Source: Dactylis glomerata (Eukaryota > Streptophyta > Magnoliopsida > Poales > Poaceae). Taken from it: a stretch of 64,000 bases of DNA. Below, in pieces: positions 31,432 through 42,469 of the stretch. Under the pieces are notes generated by a model. The model saw only the letters and a program-made list of their open reading frames with translations. It was not told the origin of the DNA and ran no database searches. Numbering within the stretch: the first letter of the stretch is position 1; each line of letters begins with the position of its first letter. A program made the translations under genes and the position numbers. Location: positions 4,703,559-4,767,558 of the forward strand of contig QXEO01000464.1 in the NCBI GenBank assembly GCA_007115705.1, in the 5' to 3' direction.

Positions 31432-32968
31432 TGATGTCTACGCACTTCTATTCTTGTAGACACTTGTTGGGCCTCCAAGTGCAGAGGTTTGTAGAACAGC
31501 AGCAAGTTTCCCTTAAGTGGATCACCCAAGGTTTATCGAACTCAGGGAGGTTAGAGGTCAAAGCTATCCCTCTCAAGCAACCCTGCAATTACGATACAGA
31601 AAGTCTCTTGTGTCCCCAACACACCCAATACACTTGTCAGATGTATAGGTGCACTAGTTCGGTGAAGAGATAGTGAAATACAAGCGGTATGAATGATTAT
31701 AAGTAGCAAACGTGATGTGAAATAAATATCGCTGCGAGCAAACAAGTAACAAAACAGGAAGTAAACGGTGTGCAATGCTTGGAAACAAGGCCTAGGGATC
31801 ATACTTTCACTAGTGGACACACTCCCAACAATATAACATGACTGAACAAATAACTTCTCTTTGCTAAGGTACTCTGAATTACTCTTCTATTGAACATCAC
31901 TAATCATCGTGTAGTGGCTACGAAAGCACCCCTTAAAGTTCATCAAGTACTTGACAAACACCACTCATAGAGATACCCAAATCAAAGCACAACTCAAGAT
32001 AGAAATCATTGCAACTTAAACCAAGTACTAACACGGTGCACACACTGTCAACATTACACCATGAAAGGAGGAATAGATCACTCAAACTATCATAGCAATA
32101 ATTATTCTCATAATCCACAAGAGATCACAATCATAGCCTAAACCAAGTACCACCATGATGCACGCACTGTCACCGTTACACCATAGCAGGAGGAATAGAT
32201 TACTTTAATAACATTGCTAGAGTACACAAAATATCTGAATAATAACATGTACTTGTTCAACATGATACAAAGCTCACGATCACATAAAGATCACATCATG
32301 GGAGAGAGAGGTGAACCACATAGCTACCGGTAGAGCCCTTAGCCCCGGGGATGAACTACTCCCTCCTCATCATAGGAGACAACAAGGTTGATGGAGATGG
32401 CGGTGAGGTCGATGGAGATGGCGGAGACAGCGATGGAGACCGATGGAGATGGCTCCGGGGGCACTTCCCCGTCCCGGCAGGGTGCCGGAACAGAGACTTC
32501 TGTCCCCCGAAATTCGTCGACGGTGGCGGCGGAACTGCAGAACTCTTTCTGGAAAATTGCCGAATCCTTTAGGGTTTTCCGTCCCGAGGCTTCTTATAGG
32601 CGAAGGGGCGATGTCAGGGGAGGGGCCAGGTGCCCACATGCGGGCCCCGCGCGGCCAGGCCCCTGGCCGTGCCGGGCATGTGTCTGGGGCCCTGGTGGCC
32701 CCCCTCTCACACCTCTTCGGATGTCTGGAAGCTTCCGGGTAAAATAAGGCTTCAGGAATTTGTTTCGTCCAATTCCGAGAATATTTCCTGTGTATCACTT
32801 CTGAAACACAAAAACAGCAGAAAACAGGAAACTGGCACTGTGGCACTTGTTAATAGGTTAGTTCCAGAAAATGCATAAAAGTGCCACTAAGTGTAATGAA
32901 ACAATAGGCAAATGGTGTAAAAACAAGCATGGAGCATCAAAAATTATAGATACGTTTGAGACGTATCA
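31432..32968 (-). repeat. LTR of element D (3' LTR in element sense)
   Basis: 1537 bp, TGATGTCTACGCACTTC to GACGTATCA on the plus strand. It is nearly identical to 38540-40075 except for a patch of dense differences at about 32552-32706. Confidence 0.88.
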
Positions 32969-35903
32969 AGCATCCCCAAGCTTAACTCCTGCTCGTCCTC
33001 GAGTAGGTAAGTGATAACAAAAGAATAATTTTTGAGGTGACATGCACCTACACAATCTTGATCATATATGTAAGCATTGGTGAGCTAGGATCATTAGAAC
33101 TTAAAACATGGGCATGAAGATATAATCATGACAATAAGAACTTAGCAACCATGTTGTAAACATGCAAATGAACACAAACAAAAGATCATGATAATGAAAC
33201 AATGAAAGTCAAACGTGTGTTCTAATCATAAGGAAAAACATACAAATGGTTTTCAGCTTGTCCTTCAAAGAGAGCAAAACATAAATGCATAGGACACCTC
33301 AAAGTTTAAGAGGGCGACTAGATACAAATAATTTAAGAACAAGTGAAACCAACAATATGAGTCAATCAATGAACTTTGGGACAATGCATATCACACTAAG
33401 AATGACAACTATGCTCTCTTAATGGTGCATAAAGAAAGAAGGTGGTGACTCAACATAAAAGTAAAAGAAAGGCCCATCGCAGAGGGAAGCAGTGATTGCA
33501 AGTTTTATAACCTTCAAAAATTATGGTACTTACCGGCTTTGAGCTCTCATTGCCCCCATCATAAGCATCTTGAATGGTTAAAGTTAATGCGAGAACAATT
33601 ATGATGCATATGCTTGACAAATCATAAGTTGAAAACCTCGTGTCCCGTGAATACAAGTACCCAAACCATGCTAGTTTACTTAGAGTCCCAAGCAAGGCTC
33701 TTGTCATTGTAAGTATATGCATATCATTGAGAACCGCCAATGGGGTACCTCTGTGCCCGATGACATGGAACAAGCCCACACCAAAATGACAGGACAAGCA
33801 GACAATGAACACCTCGACATCTCTTTTATTTGCTATATTGTTTAGCTTTTTATTGTGATATGCGTCGTCGAATGTTCACCATGGGTATGCTACAAATTTC
33901 CACCATGAATTATGCATGGCTTATATTGGCGGCCCGGCGTTTCCCTAACACATATAAAAACTCCATGATCCTCACAAGATTCCCAATTCATTTCACACAG
34001 CGGGCATCCATAAACAAAAGATCACGATATCAACTCAAAAGGAAGTGCAATGTTGAAAGCTTGCCCCATGACAGCATGGCTGGGCTAGAATCCAACTTAC
34101 AACTTGCAAGCATAACAACTCAACATAAAAGACCACAATGTCAAAATTTTAAGAACGGGAAAAAGTAAAGTGTGCCTTCCGGTTTGTGAGAGCTTTACTG
34201 ACCGAATTTCGCATAACACTGGTAAGAGTTTAATTTGAAGAGAATATAAAAGCAAGTCAAATTTACTTGGAATAGCAAATTGCTAGTAGGTATGTATGGT
34301 GGACACTTTGGTAAACTTGGCTTTTAGGAGTTGGATGCACGAGTAGAGCTCATACTCAGTACAAGGTGAGGGCTAGCAAAAGACTGGGAGCGACCAACTA
34401 AGAGAGCAGTAATGGCCATAATCATGCAAAGCGACAAAGCGACATTAAAAGAAGCATACGATGGCATCAAAAGTCAAAAACTAAATGATCATGAAGGCTA
34501 ATGGCGACTTTGGAAGAGTCTATCATGTGTGAGCATGCGCCAAGTCAACCCAAATAAAGCATCAAGGAGAAAACCAAAATAATGCTTCCATACAATAAAA
34601 ACAACGCATGATTTTTTCAAAGGCTCATTAAGCAATCTCAGTTATTTGAGACAAGTCATGCTACAGCAAAACCACTAAGCATACTATCAAAAAGACATCA
34701 AACATGACATGAAAAAGCCTAAGCCGCAGTCTACACAAGCTCCTTCTTGTACCACTATTTTGCACAAAGCTTTTTCTCTTTTCCAACACCATTTGAAAAT
34801 TTTATAAACACCTCTTTTGATGAATACCAATAAAGACCAGAGGCAAAAATACACCTTGATAAATAAATATAAGAAGGTCTGAATGCAAATCAAGGCGAAA
34901 ACAAAAACCAAAAGCAGTAGCAGAAAAAGAAGAACACTCGGTGAACGATAAGAGTGAAAAACTGAGTGTTCTTGGCAAATGAAAACGAGTTCATCTCCTC
35001 CAAAAGAAACATGATGTGATCTAACCATTTATTGCAGCAAACAAAACTAAACTAACTAAGAAAACTAAAACAACTAACGCTCCAAGAAAAACATATAGTG
35101 CATGAAGCAATAAAAATATAGTGTCTTGAAAGGTGACCTGATTTTTGCCGATGAAGAAGGGGTGCCTCGGGGGCATCCCCAAGCTTTGACGCTTGTATTT
35201 CTTGGATATTTCTTGGGGTGATGCATGGGCATCCCCAAGCTTGAGCTTTTGTCCATTCTTCAACTCATCTCATCATTCTCCAATCCCTACACTTGAAAAC
35301 TTCCTTCATACAAAACTAAACACAATTCTGTTAGCAACATTAGTGTAAGCATAAAATATATTCAACCTCTTTTAGCTTCAGGTTTCAACCCAAAACCACC
35401 ACATATAAAGTATATACTACTGTAGCAACTTCCACAAGAGTTCCATGATCAAAAAGAACTCAAAAGAAAGCGATAAAGTGGCAAAAACAAATATTGGCAG
35501 AAATCTGTCAAAACTGAACAGCTGACAAAGGACGAATTTTTGAGGGATTTTCCGTTGCTCAAATCAAAAAGTGTTCAACTAAGAAAAGTTTGGATATAAC
35601 CTGGGGCATATGCACAAGAAATCGCAGGTCCAAAAGATAAACAGAGAATTTTCACGAATTTTTACGGTGCATTACCGAAAACAGTTTCAGGACAGCAACA
35701 TCCCCAAATCATTACCTCACTCAAATTAGAGGCTTCTCTTGGCACAAAAACGAAATAAACAAGATAAGGAGCGGTCATTACAGTAGTAATGACTTCCAAG
35801 ACTCAAATAAAAGAAAAAGTACTGAAAAGTAAACAATGGGTTATCTCCCAAGAGTGCTTTTCTTTAACGCCTTTGAGCTAGGCGCAGTAATTTGCAAAGA
35901 TGC
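32969..35903 (-). other. Conserved non-coding interior of element D
   Basis: Collinear with 8010-10931 in element B with few differences. It includes the purine-rich tract (32969-32983, minus strand) next to the LTR and the frame of about 120 codons at 33450-33812 that is also open in B. The similarity ends at the phrase TTGAGCTAGGCGCAG (about 35872-35886). Confidence 0.65.
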
Positions 35904-38399
35904 TCATGTGGGCGCCATATAAAAGCTTGAGGCAAAGACGCCATATAGGAACTTAAAGCAATAGAGAGCATCAAAAAGCAAGTATGGAAGACATTTAAAT
36001 CTGAACCACTTCCTATGAAAAATAGTCTTGTAAAGAGACAAGTCATAAAAGCGCAAAGCAAAAAGCATAGGAAGGCAAAACAAGTACAACTTCAAGAATT
36101 GCAACATAAAGAGGGGAAACTTAATATTGTTGAGATCCATCAAACCATGTTTCCCTCTCTCATAATAACTTTTAGTAGCATCATGAATAGAACTAACAAT
36201 ATAACTATCACATAAAGCATCCCTATCATGAGCCACATGCATAAAAGGATTAATACTCCCCACATGAACAATAGTAGTAGGAGCAGAATCAATAGAATAA
36301 TTATTCTCATCACCATAATCATCAAAAACAGGAGGCATATTGCAATCATAACTAATTTTCTCCTCAAAAGTAGGTGAACTGAAAATATTATACCCATCAT
36401 CACAAGCTAGAGAACTACTATGTCGCAAAGCATACTCATCAAACATATCATCATAAGAAGGAACATGGATAGCACTAATGGTACAACAATTATTAACCTT
36501 AGAATTGGCACCAAAAAGATTTTCAATATCAAAAGTAGAGTGCTTTTCCCAATCATGATCACTAACATAGGTAATAGGCATAGGAACATCATCCCAATCA
36601 GAATTATCATAATCTATAGCAGGATCATAACGCTTAGGGGAAGATACCGTGTCCTCTCGCCTTTTACTCCTCTTCTTCTTCTTCTTCTTCTTACTCTTCT
36701 TACTCTCTCCTTTAGGAGGGAGAGACTTGAAGGGCATCTTCTCCACATATTCTTTAGGAGGGAAGGGCATCTTCTCCACATAATCTGGTTTGCTAACAGG
36801 AACAACAGAAGAAACTTTGGAGGATTCCTCCTCTCTATTAATAAGATAAAAACATCTATCAGTCCTGTCATAGCTTGGCAAAATATCAAGTTTTATAAGA
36901 TTTTGAATGTAAGTATTAGCAAGGCAATCTTTAGCACAATAGAGACGACAACCACGAAGGGTGCTATTAATATCATCATCATGCATATCTATCAAAGCAA
37001 TCTTTCTAGATATCTCGTCACACGCCAAGAACAAAATGAGCTCATCATACTGATTGGGAGTAATCTTGTCGTCACAATACAAACTTAAGGTACTATAAGA
37101 GTAACTATTAGGGTTTGAGCATTGGAAATTAAAATGACCTATGTCATCGCAATGTTTACAAAGAAAAGGATAAAGCTCACAAACCTTTTTACCGATCTCA
37201 CCTATATCCTTGTACCACATACTGGTTTCTTCATTTGCGTGGGTGATGCAATAATCTTCCTTGTTGTAACTCTGTTCACAAGGTCTATGTACTCCACAAA
37301 AATTAACATGCTTATAAGAAATAGTACTTTTAGAAGTTTGAGCATATTTATTGCAATCATCAATAACAATATCACTTTCTATGCAAGTGTCCTTAAAAGG
37401 TTCATGATACACGTCCCCATTTCCTTTAGGAACATTCATATGGGAAGCAAAGGCTTTAAAGCAATCAACCATAATTTGAGGATCAAGACCATATTTAGCA
37501 CTAAGCTCTTGAAAATTAGCAGTTTCAGCAAAAGACTTAATGCAATCAAACTCGTAATTCATACCTGATCCTTTACCTTTGTCGCTATCCCAACCTTCAA
37601 TATTGTTTTGAATTGTTTCAAGCAGACCCCACTTGGTGTCGACATCCTTGCTTGTGAAAGACCCATCGAAGCATGCATCTAGATAGTCCTTGTAATGTCC
37701 TGAAAGCCTTGCATAAAAATTATTAATAATAATATTACGGGGAAGATCATGAATAGGACATTTATGCATTAGTAACTTCAATATTCCCCATGCTTGGGCA
37801 ATGCTTTCTCCCTCATGAGGCCAAAAGTTATATATCCGATTACGATCTTTATGAATTTCACTTGAAGGATAAAACTTGGAATAAAAGAGAGGCACAATTT
37901 CCTCCCATGCAATAGATGGACCATCTTCAAGCAGCCGATACCACTCCTCAGCTCTGCCTTTCAATGATAAAGAGAATAGCTTCTTCTTAACTTGGTTTGA
38001 TGAAATACCTGCACACTTGAACAACTCGCATAATTCTTGTATAAAGAGTAAATGATCACCCGGAGGGACATCTCCTGAATAGCGGTTATTCATAACACGT
38101 TCAACAATCTTCATAGGTATTTCAAAAGGATGAGGAGCACAAGCATCATTAGAAACATCACATATGGGAGATAAAATATCATCAGAGCAAACTTTCTCCA
38201 CTAAAGCTGGGGGACTAAAAATATCATACTTAACAAAACCAGCTTCCCCAAGCTTAGACTTTTCCATAGCATTAGCAATAACAGGATTCAAAGCATTCGT
38301 ACTAATAACATTGCTATGCGAAATAAGCTCCAAAGGATTTTCAATTTTCTCATTAAATCTAAACTCAGAAAAAAGACTAAAGAACTCTTTATTTTCCAT
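35904..38399 (-). CDS. Gag-like protein of element D, 831 aa
   Basis: One uninterrupted frame starting about 140 bp inside the PBS-proximal LTR. A Retrotrans_gag-type capsid region lies at about residues 90-260 (ELCELFKCAG, GRAEEWYRLLEDG, WEEIVPLFYSKFYPS, then GESIAQAWGILKLL). A zinc-knuckle-like CKHCDDIGHFNFQC (C-x2-C-x4-H-x4-C) follows near 424-437, and a Lys-rich basic stretch at about 580-600 suits nucleic-acid binding. Aspartic protease, RT and integrase are absent. The last approximately 70 residues are strongly hydrophobic and may be read-through into non-coding sequence. It probably forms particles for RNA packaging, with enzymes supplied in trans. The intact long frame implies recent selection or recent insertion. 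Confidence 0.8.
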   Translation of the reverse strand: MENKEFFSLFSEFRFNEKIENPLELISHSNVISTNALNPVIANAMEKSKLGEAGFVKYDIFSPPALVEKVCSDDILSPICDVSNDACAPHPFEIPMKIVERVMNNRYSGDVPPGDHLLFIQELCELFKCAGISSNQVKKKLFSLSLKGRAEEWYRLLEDGPSIAWEEIVPLFYSKFYPSSEIHKDRNRIYNFWPHEGESIAQAWGILKLLMHKCPIHDLPRNIIINNFYARLSGHYKDYLDACFDGSFTSKDVDTKWGLLETIQNNIEGWDSDKGKGSGMNYEFDCIKSFAETANFQELSAKYGLDPQIMVDCFKAFASHMNVPKGNGDVYHEPFKDTCIESDIVIDDCNKYAQTSKSTISYKHVNFCGVHRPCEQSYNKEDYCITHANEETSMWYKDIGEIGKKVCELYPFLCKHCDDIGHFNFQCSNPNSYSYSTLSLYCDDKITPNQYDELILFLACDEISRKIALIDMHDDDINSTLRGCRLYCAKDCLANTYIQNLIKLDILPSYDRTDRCFYLINREEESSKVSSVVPVSKPDYVEKMPFPPKEYVEKMPFKSLPPKGESKKSKKKKKKKRSKRREDTVSSPKRYDPAIDYDNSDWDDVPMPITYVSDHDWEKHSTFDIENLFGANSKVNNCCTISAIHVPSYDDMFDEYALRHSSSLACDDGYNIFSSPTFEEKISYDCNMPPVFDDYGDENNYSIDSAPTTIVHVGSINPFMHVAHDRDALCDSYIVSSIHDATKSYYERGKHGLMDLNNIKFPLFMLQFLKLYLFCLPMLFALRFYDLSLYKTIFHRKWFRFKCLPYLLFDALYCFKFLYGVFASSFYMAPT

Positions 38400-38512
38400 T
38401 AAGCCTAACTAGTGAAAATAAAAACAAGAAACAAAAAGATGTAATTGCAGAATCTAAAGGAAATAACTCCGAGTACTCACACAGGAGGATGCGAGTACCT
38501 TTTACCTTACCT

Positions 38513-38539
38513 CCCCGGCAACGGCGCCAGAAAAGAGCT
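38513..38539 (-). promoter_or_regulatory. Primer-binding site region of element D
   Basis: The plus strand reads CCCCGGCAACGGCGCCAGAA then AAGAGCT, directly left of the LTR. This is the same PBS core as element B. Confidence 0.85.
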
Positions 38540-40075
38540 TGATGTCTACGCACTTCTATTCTTGTAGACACTTGTTGGGCCTCCAAGTGCAGAGGTTTGT
38601 AGAACAGCAGCAAGTTTCCCTTAAGTGGATCACCCAAGGTTTATCGAACTCAGGGAGGTTAGAGGTCAAAGCTATCCCTCTCAAGCAACCCTGCAATTAC
38701 GATACAGAAAGTCTCTTGTGTCCCCAACACACCCAATACACTTGTCAGATGTATAGGTGCACTAGTTCGGTGAAGAGATAGTGAAATACAAGCGGTATGA
38801 ATGATTATAAGTAGCAAACGTGATGTGAAATAAATATCGCTGCGAGCAAACAAGTAACAAAACAGGAAGTAAACGGTGTGCAATGCTTGGAAACAAGGCC
38901 TAGGGATCATACTTTCACTAGTGGACACACTCCCAACAATATAACATGACTGAACAAATAACTTCTCTTTGCTAAGGTACTCTGAATTACTCTTCTATTG
39001 AACATCACTAATCATCGTGTAGTGGCTACGGAAGCACCCCTTAAAGTTCATCAAGTACTTGACAAACACCACTCATAGAGATACCCAAATCAAAGCACAA
39101 CTCAAGATAGAAATCATTGCAACTTAAACCAAGTACTAACACGGTGCACACACTGTCAACATTACACCATGAAAGGAGGAATAGATCACTCAAACTATCA
39201 TAGCAATAATTATTCTCATAATCCACAAGAGATCACAATCATAGCCTAAACCAAGTACCACCATGATGCACGCACTGTCACCGTTACACCATAGCAGGAG
39301 GAATAGATTACTTTAATAACATTGTAGAGTACACAAAATATCTGAATAATAACATGTACTTGTTCAACATGATACAAAGCTCACGATCACATAAAGATCA
39401 CATCATGGGAGAGAGAGGTGAACCACATAGCTACCGGTAGAGCCCTTAACCCCGGGGATGAACTACTCCCTCCTCATCATAGGAGACAGCAAGGTTGATG
39501 GAGATGGCGGTGAGGTCGATGGAGATGGCGGAGACGGCGATGGAGACCGATGGAGATGGCTCCGGGGGCACTTCCCCGTCCCGGCAGGGTGCCGGAACAG
39601 AGACTTCTGTCCCCCGAAATTCGTCGACGGTGGCGGCGGAACTGCGGAACTCTTTCTGGAAATCTGATCGGGGGCTTAGGTTTTTCCGTCCCGAGGCTTC
39701 TTATAGGCGAAGGGGCGATGTCAGGGGGTGGACCAGGCGCCCACACACGGGCCCCGCGCGGCCAAGGGGGTGGCCACGCCAGGCATGTGTTTGGGGCCCT
39801 GGTGGCCCCCCTCTGACACCTCTTCGGATGTCTGGAAGCTTCCGGGTAAAATAAGGCTTCAGGAACTTGTTTCGTCCAATTCCGAGAATATTTCCTGTGT
39901 ATCACTTCTGAAACACAAAAACAGCAGAAAACAGGAAACTGGCACTGTGGCACTTGTTAATAGGTTAGTTCCGGAAAATGCATAAAAGTGCCACTAAGTG
40001 TAACGAAACAATAGGCAAATGGTGTAAAAACAAGCATGGAGCATCAAAAATTATAGATACGTTTGAGACGTATCA
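38540..40075 (-). repeat. LTR of element D (5' LTR in element sense)
   Basis: 1536 bp. In its patch at about 39659-39813 it reads CTGATCGGGGGCTTAGG, close to the element B LTR (CTGATCGGGTCCTTAGG), whereas the other D LTR reads quite differently there. Confidence 0.88.
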
Positions 40076-40080
40076 ATATC

Positions 40081-40916
40081 CTTAGTTTATCATTTAGAGC
40101 TTAGAACGCTTGCATGTCGCCCCCCTTTTGGAGGTGTCACTTTTTTGGAGAATCTTCTCGTACTATTATGTGTATTTGTCTAGTCACAGATGGCACGTGT
40201 CGGTCATGTGTGTTATTATGTGTAATTTTTTAAAAGTTTTTTTGAGCGAGTAGTGTCCTTAATTTTTTGAAAACTTCAATACATAGAAGAATTAGTTGCA
40301 TGTTTCTTGATTCCATGTGATAAGATTGGTTGTTATCTTCCCCACTCTATGACATGTGTCTATTCCTCCCTCCCCAATTACATTGCCTATTAGTTTAAGT
40401 CCAAGGCAAACACGTTATGAAGTTTGATCAACTATATATAAAATATATCAAATACCCATGATACCAGGGATGCACATAATACAAATATCGATGCAGATTT
40501 GCTACCACCGGTAATAGTTGTGCATATGGTGCAAGACATTAGATATGCTTCATGATCCGTGCTACCGTTACCTTCCGTTTGAACTTGTTGTCGAGACCTG
40601 CTATGCTGGCCGTGTCCCGTTTCCAATCCACGAAAGAAGCAACAGTGTCCCCTAGTTCTATAACAAAAAAGGCAAAGAGAATCTTCCTTGGGCGTGTAGA
40701 CCAGGTCAAGGCCATCTGCTCAGCTCGCCCTCGCCGGTTCCATCCAGTCAACCAAAAAATCACCCTTCCGGAGCAAGAAATCCAGGCCGGCGCTCTGGGA
40801 GGCCAAGGGTGGTGCGGACGGTGCACTCGAATGGACGCCAGAGCAGGGAATCCAGGGAGGCGCACTAGGAGTCCGGGGGTGCTGCGGGCGGCGCGCTTGG
40901 ATGGTCACCGGAGCAG
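40081..40916. other. Intergenic; no gene recognised
   Basis: Sequence between elements D and C. A minus-strand frame of 108 codons (40539-40865) has no recognisable domain. The right part (40780-40920) is GC-rich with two related GAGCAGGG phrases. Element C entered at its right edge (duplication GGGCA at 40917-40921), and the original sequence resumes at 57485. Confidence 0.4.
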
Positions 40917-40921
40917 GGGCA

Positions 40922-41086
40922 TGTTAAACGATGTATCATAGAAGGACTCTCCCCTCGATACCGACTCGGTACCGACTCGATACCGTGATCGATGTAGTCT
41001 CTTCTCGATGTAAATCTCCTGTATGTTGTCTGATATAAATATACACCAGCGGCCCACGTTTAGGGTAACGCTTCCCATAATGATTT
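40922..41086 (+). repeat. 5' LTR of element C, left piece
   Basis: 165 of 169 bp, starting TGTTAAACGATG, with the repeated CGATACCGACTCGGTACCGA block and a TATAAATATA promoter-like stretch near 41033. The last five bases, GATTT, are the target duplicated by element E. Confidence 0.9.
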
Positions 41087-42411
41087 TGAAAGGGCATTTC
41101 CCTAATAAATGTATTTTGGTGTTTGTTAACAACATTTGGTGAATTAACCATTCTATTTAAGTTCTGCAGATTTTCTAGGTTAATTCAGAATCTCGCGGAG
41201 GTTCACCCAAAAAGGGAAGAAAAGATCGAAGCCCGTAGTCCAGTAGTGGAGTTAGGGCTTAGTGGTCTAATAGGGTGCTTTGCGAAGGTGGAATTGGTGG
41301 AGAGGGGATCCTCGAAGTACTGCTGTTGCTACTTCTAGGGCGGAGACTCCGGCCCTAGTGGCCGGAGACTCCGGCCTAGGAGTATCGCCCGAGCAATCCT
41401 CCCAGTTGGTCTAAGCAGAGACCAGCCCAGAGTTGGGCCGGAGACTTTGTCTCTGGCCGGAGACTCCGGGTGGGGCGGAGACTCCGGTCCTAGTGGCCGG
41501 AGACTCCGGTCTGTCTGGCTGGGCTAGGGTTTGCTAAAGGTTTGGTCTATGCAGTGACCAGGCCGGAGTTGGGCCGGAGACTTCTGTCTCTGGCCGGAGA
41601 CTCCGGCCCTGGAGTCACTTAGGGCGGAGACTCCGGCCCTCCTGGCCGGAGACTCCGGCCCTAGTCGACCAGCAACGGCTACATTTCGAGGAGGAGTATA
41701 TAAAGCCTTCTTCTTCCCCAAGTGAAGGCTGCGGCTTCCACTCTCTCTCCTCCATTGTTCCAAAGCTTCAAAGCTCAAGTTCTCTCTCCCTAGCCAATAG
41801 AACTCAAAGCCCTTTTGGGATTTGAGGGAGAAGACCTAGATCTACACTTCCACCAAGGCGATTTGATTTCCCCCCTCTCTTTGTTGAGGGGCTTGTTACT
41901 TGTGTGATTCATCGGATTACTAGCCGGAAGAAGCCGTCCCCCAAGCTTGACTTTGTGTGTAAGAGCTTGGTGGGCCTATTGGGAGCCTCCAATTGAGTTG
42001 TGGAGCTTGCCCCAATACTTTGTGTAAAGGTGTCGTGCCGCCTTCAAGGGCATCGCTTAGTGGAGCGTGAACTCGCCTTTGTGGCTTGTTCACCGGAGAA
42101 TAGGGTGAGCCTTTGTGGCGTTGGTGGCCTTTGTGGCACCACACCTCTCCAACGTAGACGTACTTCCCGTAACAAGGAAGGAACTACGGGAATACATCCT
42201 CGTGTCTTCGTGTCTCCATTGCGGTGACCTCTATCCTTTACTTGTGCCTTTACTTATATTGTTATTGCTAGCTTGCTTGTCACTCTAGGTAAATTCACTT
42301 AGTATCACATCTAGAGAATTTACCTTCTTGTCTAGCCTTAACTTGAAAAGAATTAAATTTATTGGGTAGCTCCTATTCACCCCCCCTCTAGTCGCTCATA
42401 CGATCCTTTTA
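41087..42411 (+). repeat. 5' LTR of element E
   Basis: 1325 bp, starting TGAAAGGGCATTTCC and ending CGATCCTTTTA (CA changed to TA; the other copy ends TTTCA). It carries eight copies of GGAGACTCCGG between 41341 and 41660 by my count, plus partial copies near 41435 and 41571. Confidence 0.92.
41697..41704 (+). promoter_or_regulatory. TATA box of the element E 5' LTR
   Basis: TATATAAA about 40 bp after the last GGAGACTCCGG copy, followed by a pyrimidine-rich CTTCTTCTTCCCC initiator-like stretch. The same box is at 52086-52093 in the 3' LTR. Confidence 0.7.
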
Positions 42412-42469
42412 ATTGGTATCAGAGCGTGGTCTCTTATTCGGGCTTAACCGCCTAAGAGTTTGAGCGACC

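Larger units (their letters stand above)
31432..40075 (-). mobile_element. LTR retrotransposon D, Gypsy-like, gag-only, related to B
   Basis: LTRs at 31432-32968 (1537 bp) and 38540-40075 (1536 bp), with the 5-bp duplication ATATC (31427-31431 and 40076-40080). The PBS region, read on the minus strand as TGGCGCCGTTGCCGGGGA, abuts 38540, so the element runs on the minus strand. It encodes one 831-aa gag-like protein and no protease, RT or integrase. Its interior from the gag stop to the polypurine tract matches element B. It is a non-autonomous, gag-bearing relative of Athila-type elements; no family name is assigned. Confidence 0.9.

Noticed and set aside
31181..31459. Hydrophobic plus-strand frame of 92 codons, possible membrane peptide
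   Set aside because: T-rich sequence explains the hydrophobicity, and the frame ends inside the LTR of element D.
36420..37088. Plus-strand frame of 222 codons rich in Ile and Asn
   Set aside because: Antisense shadow of the element D gag gene.
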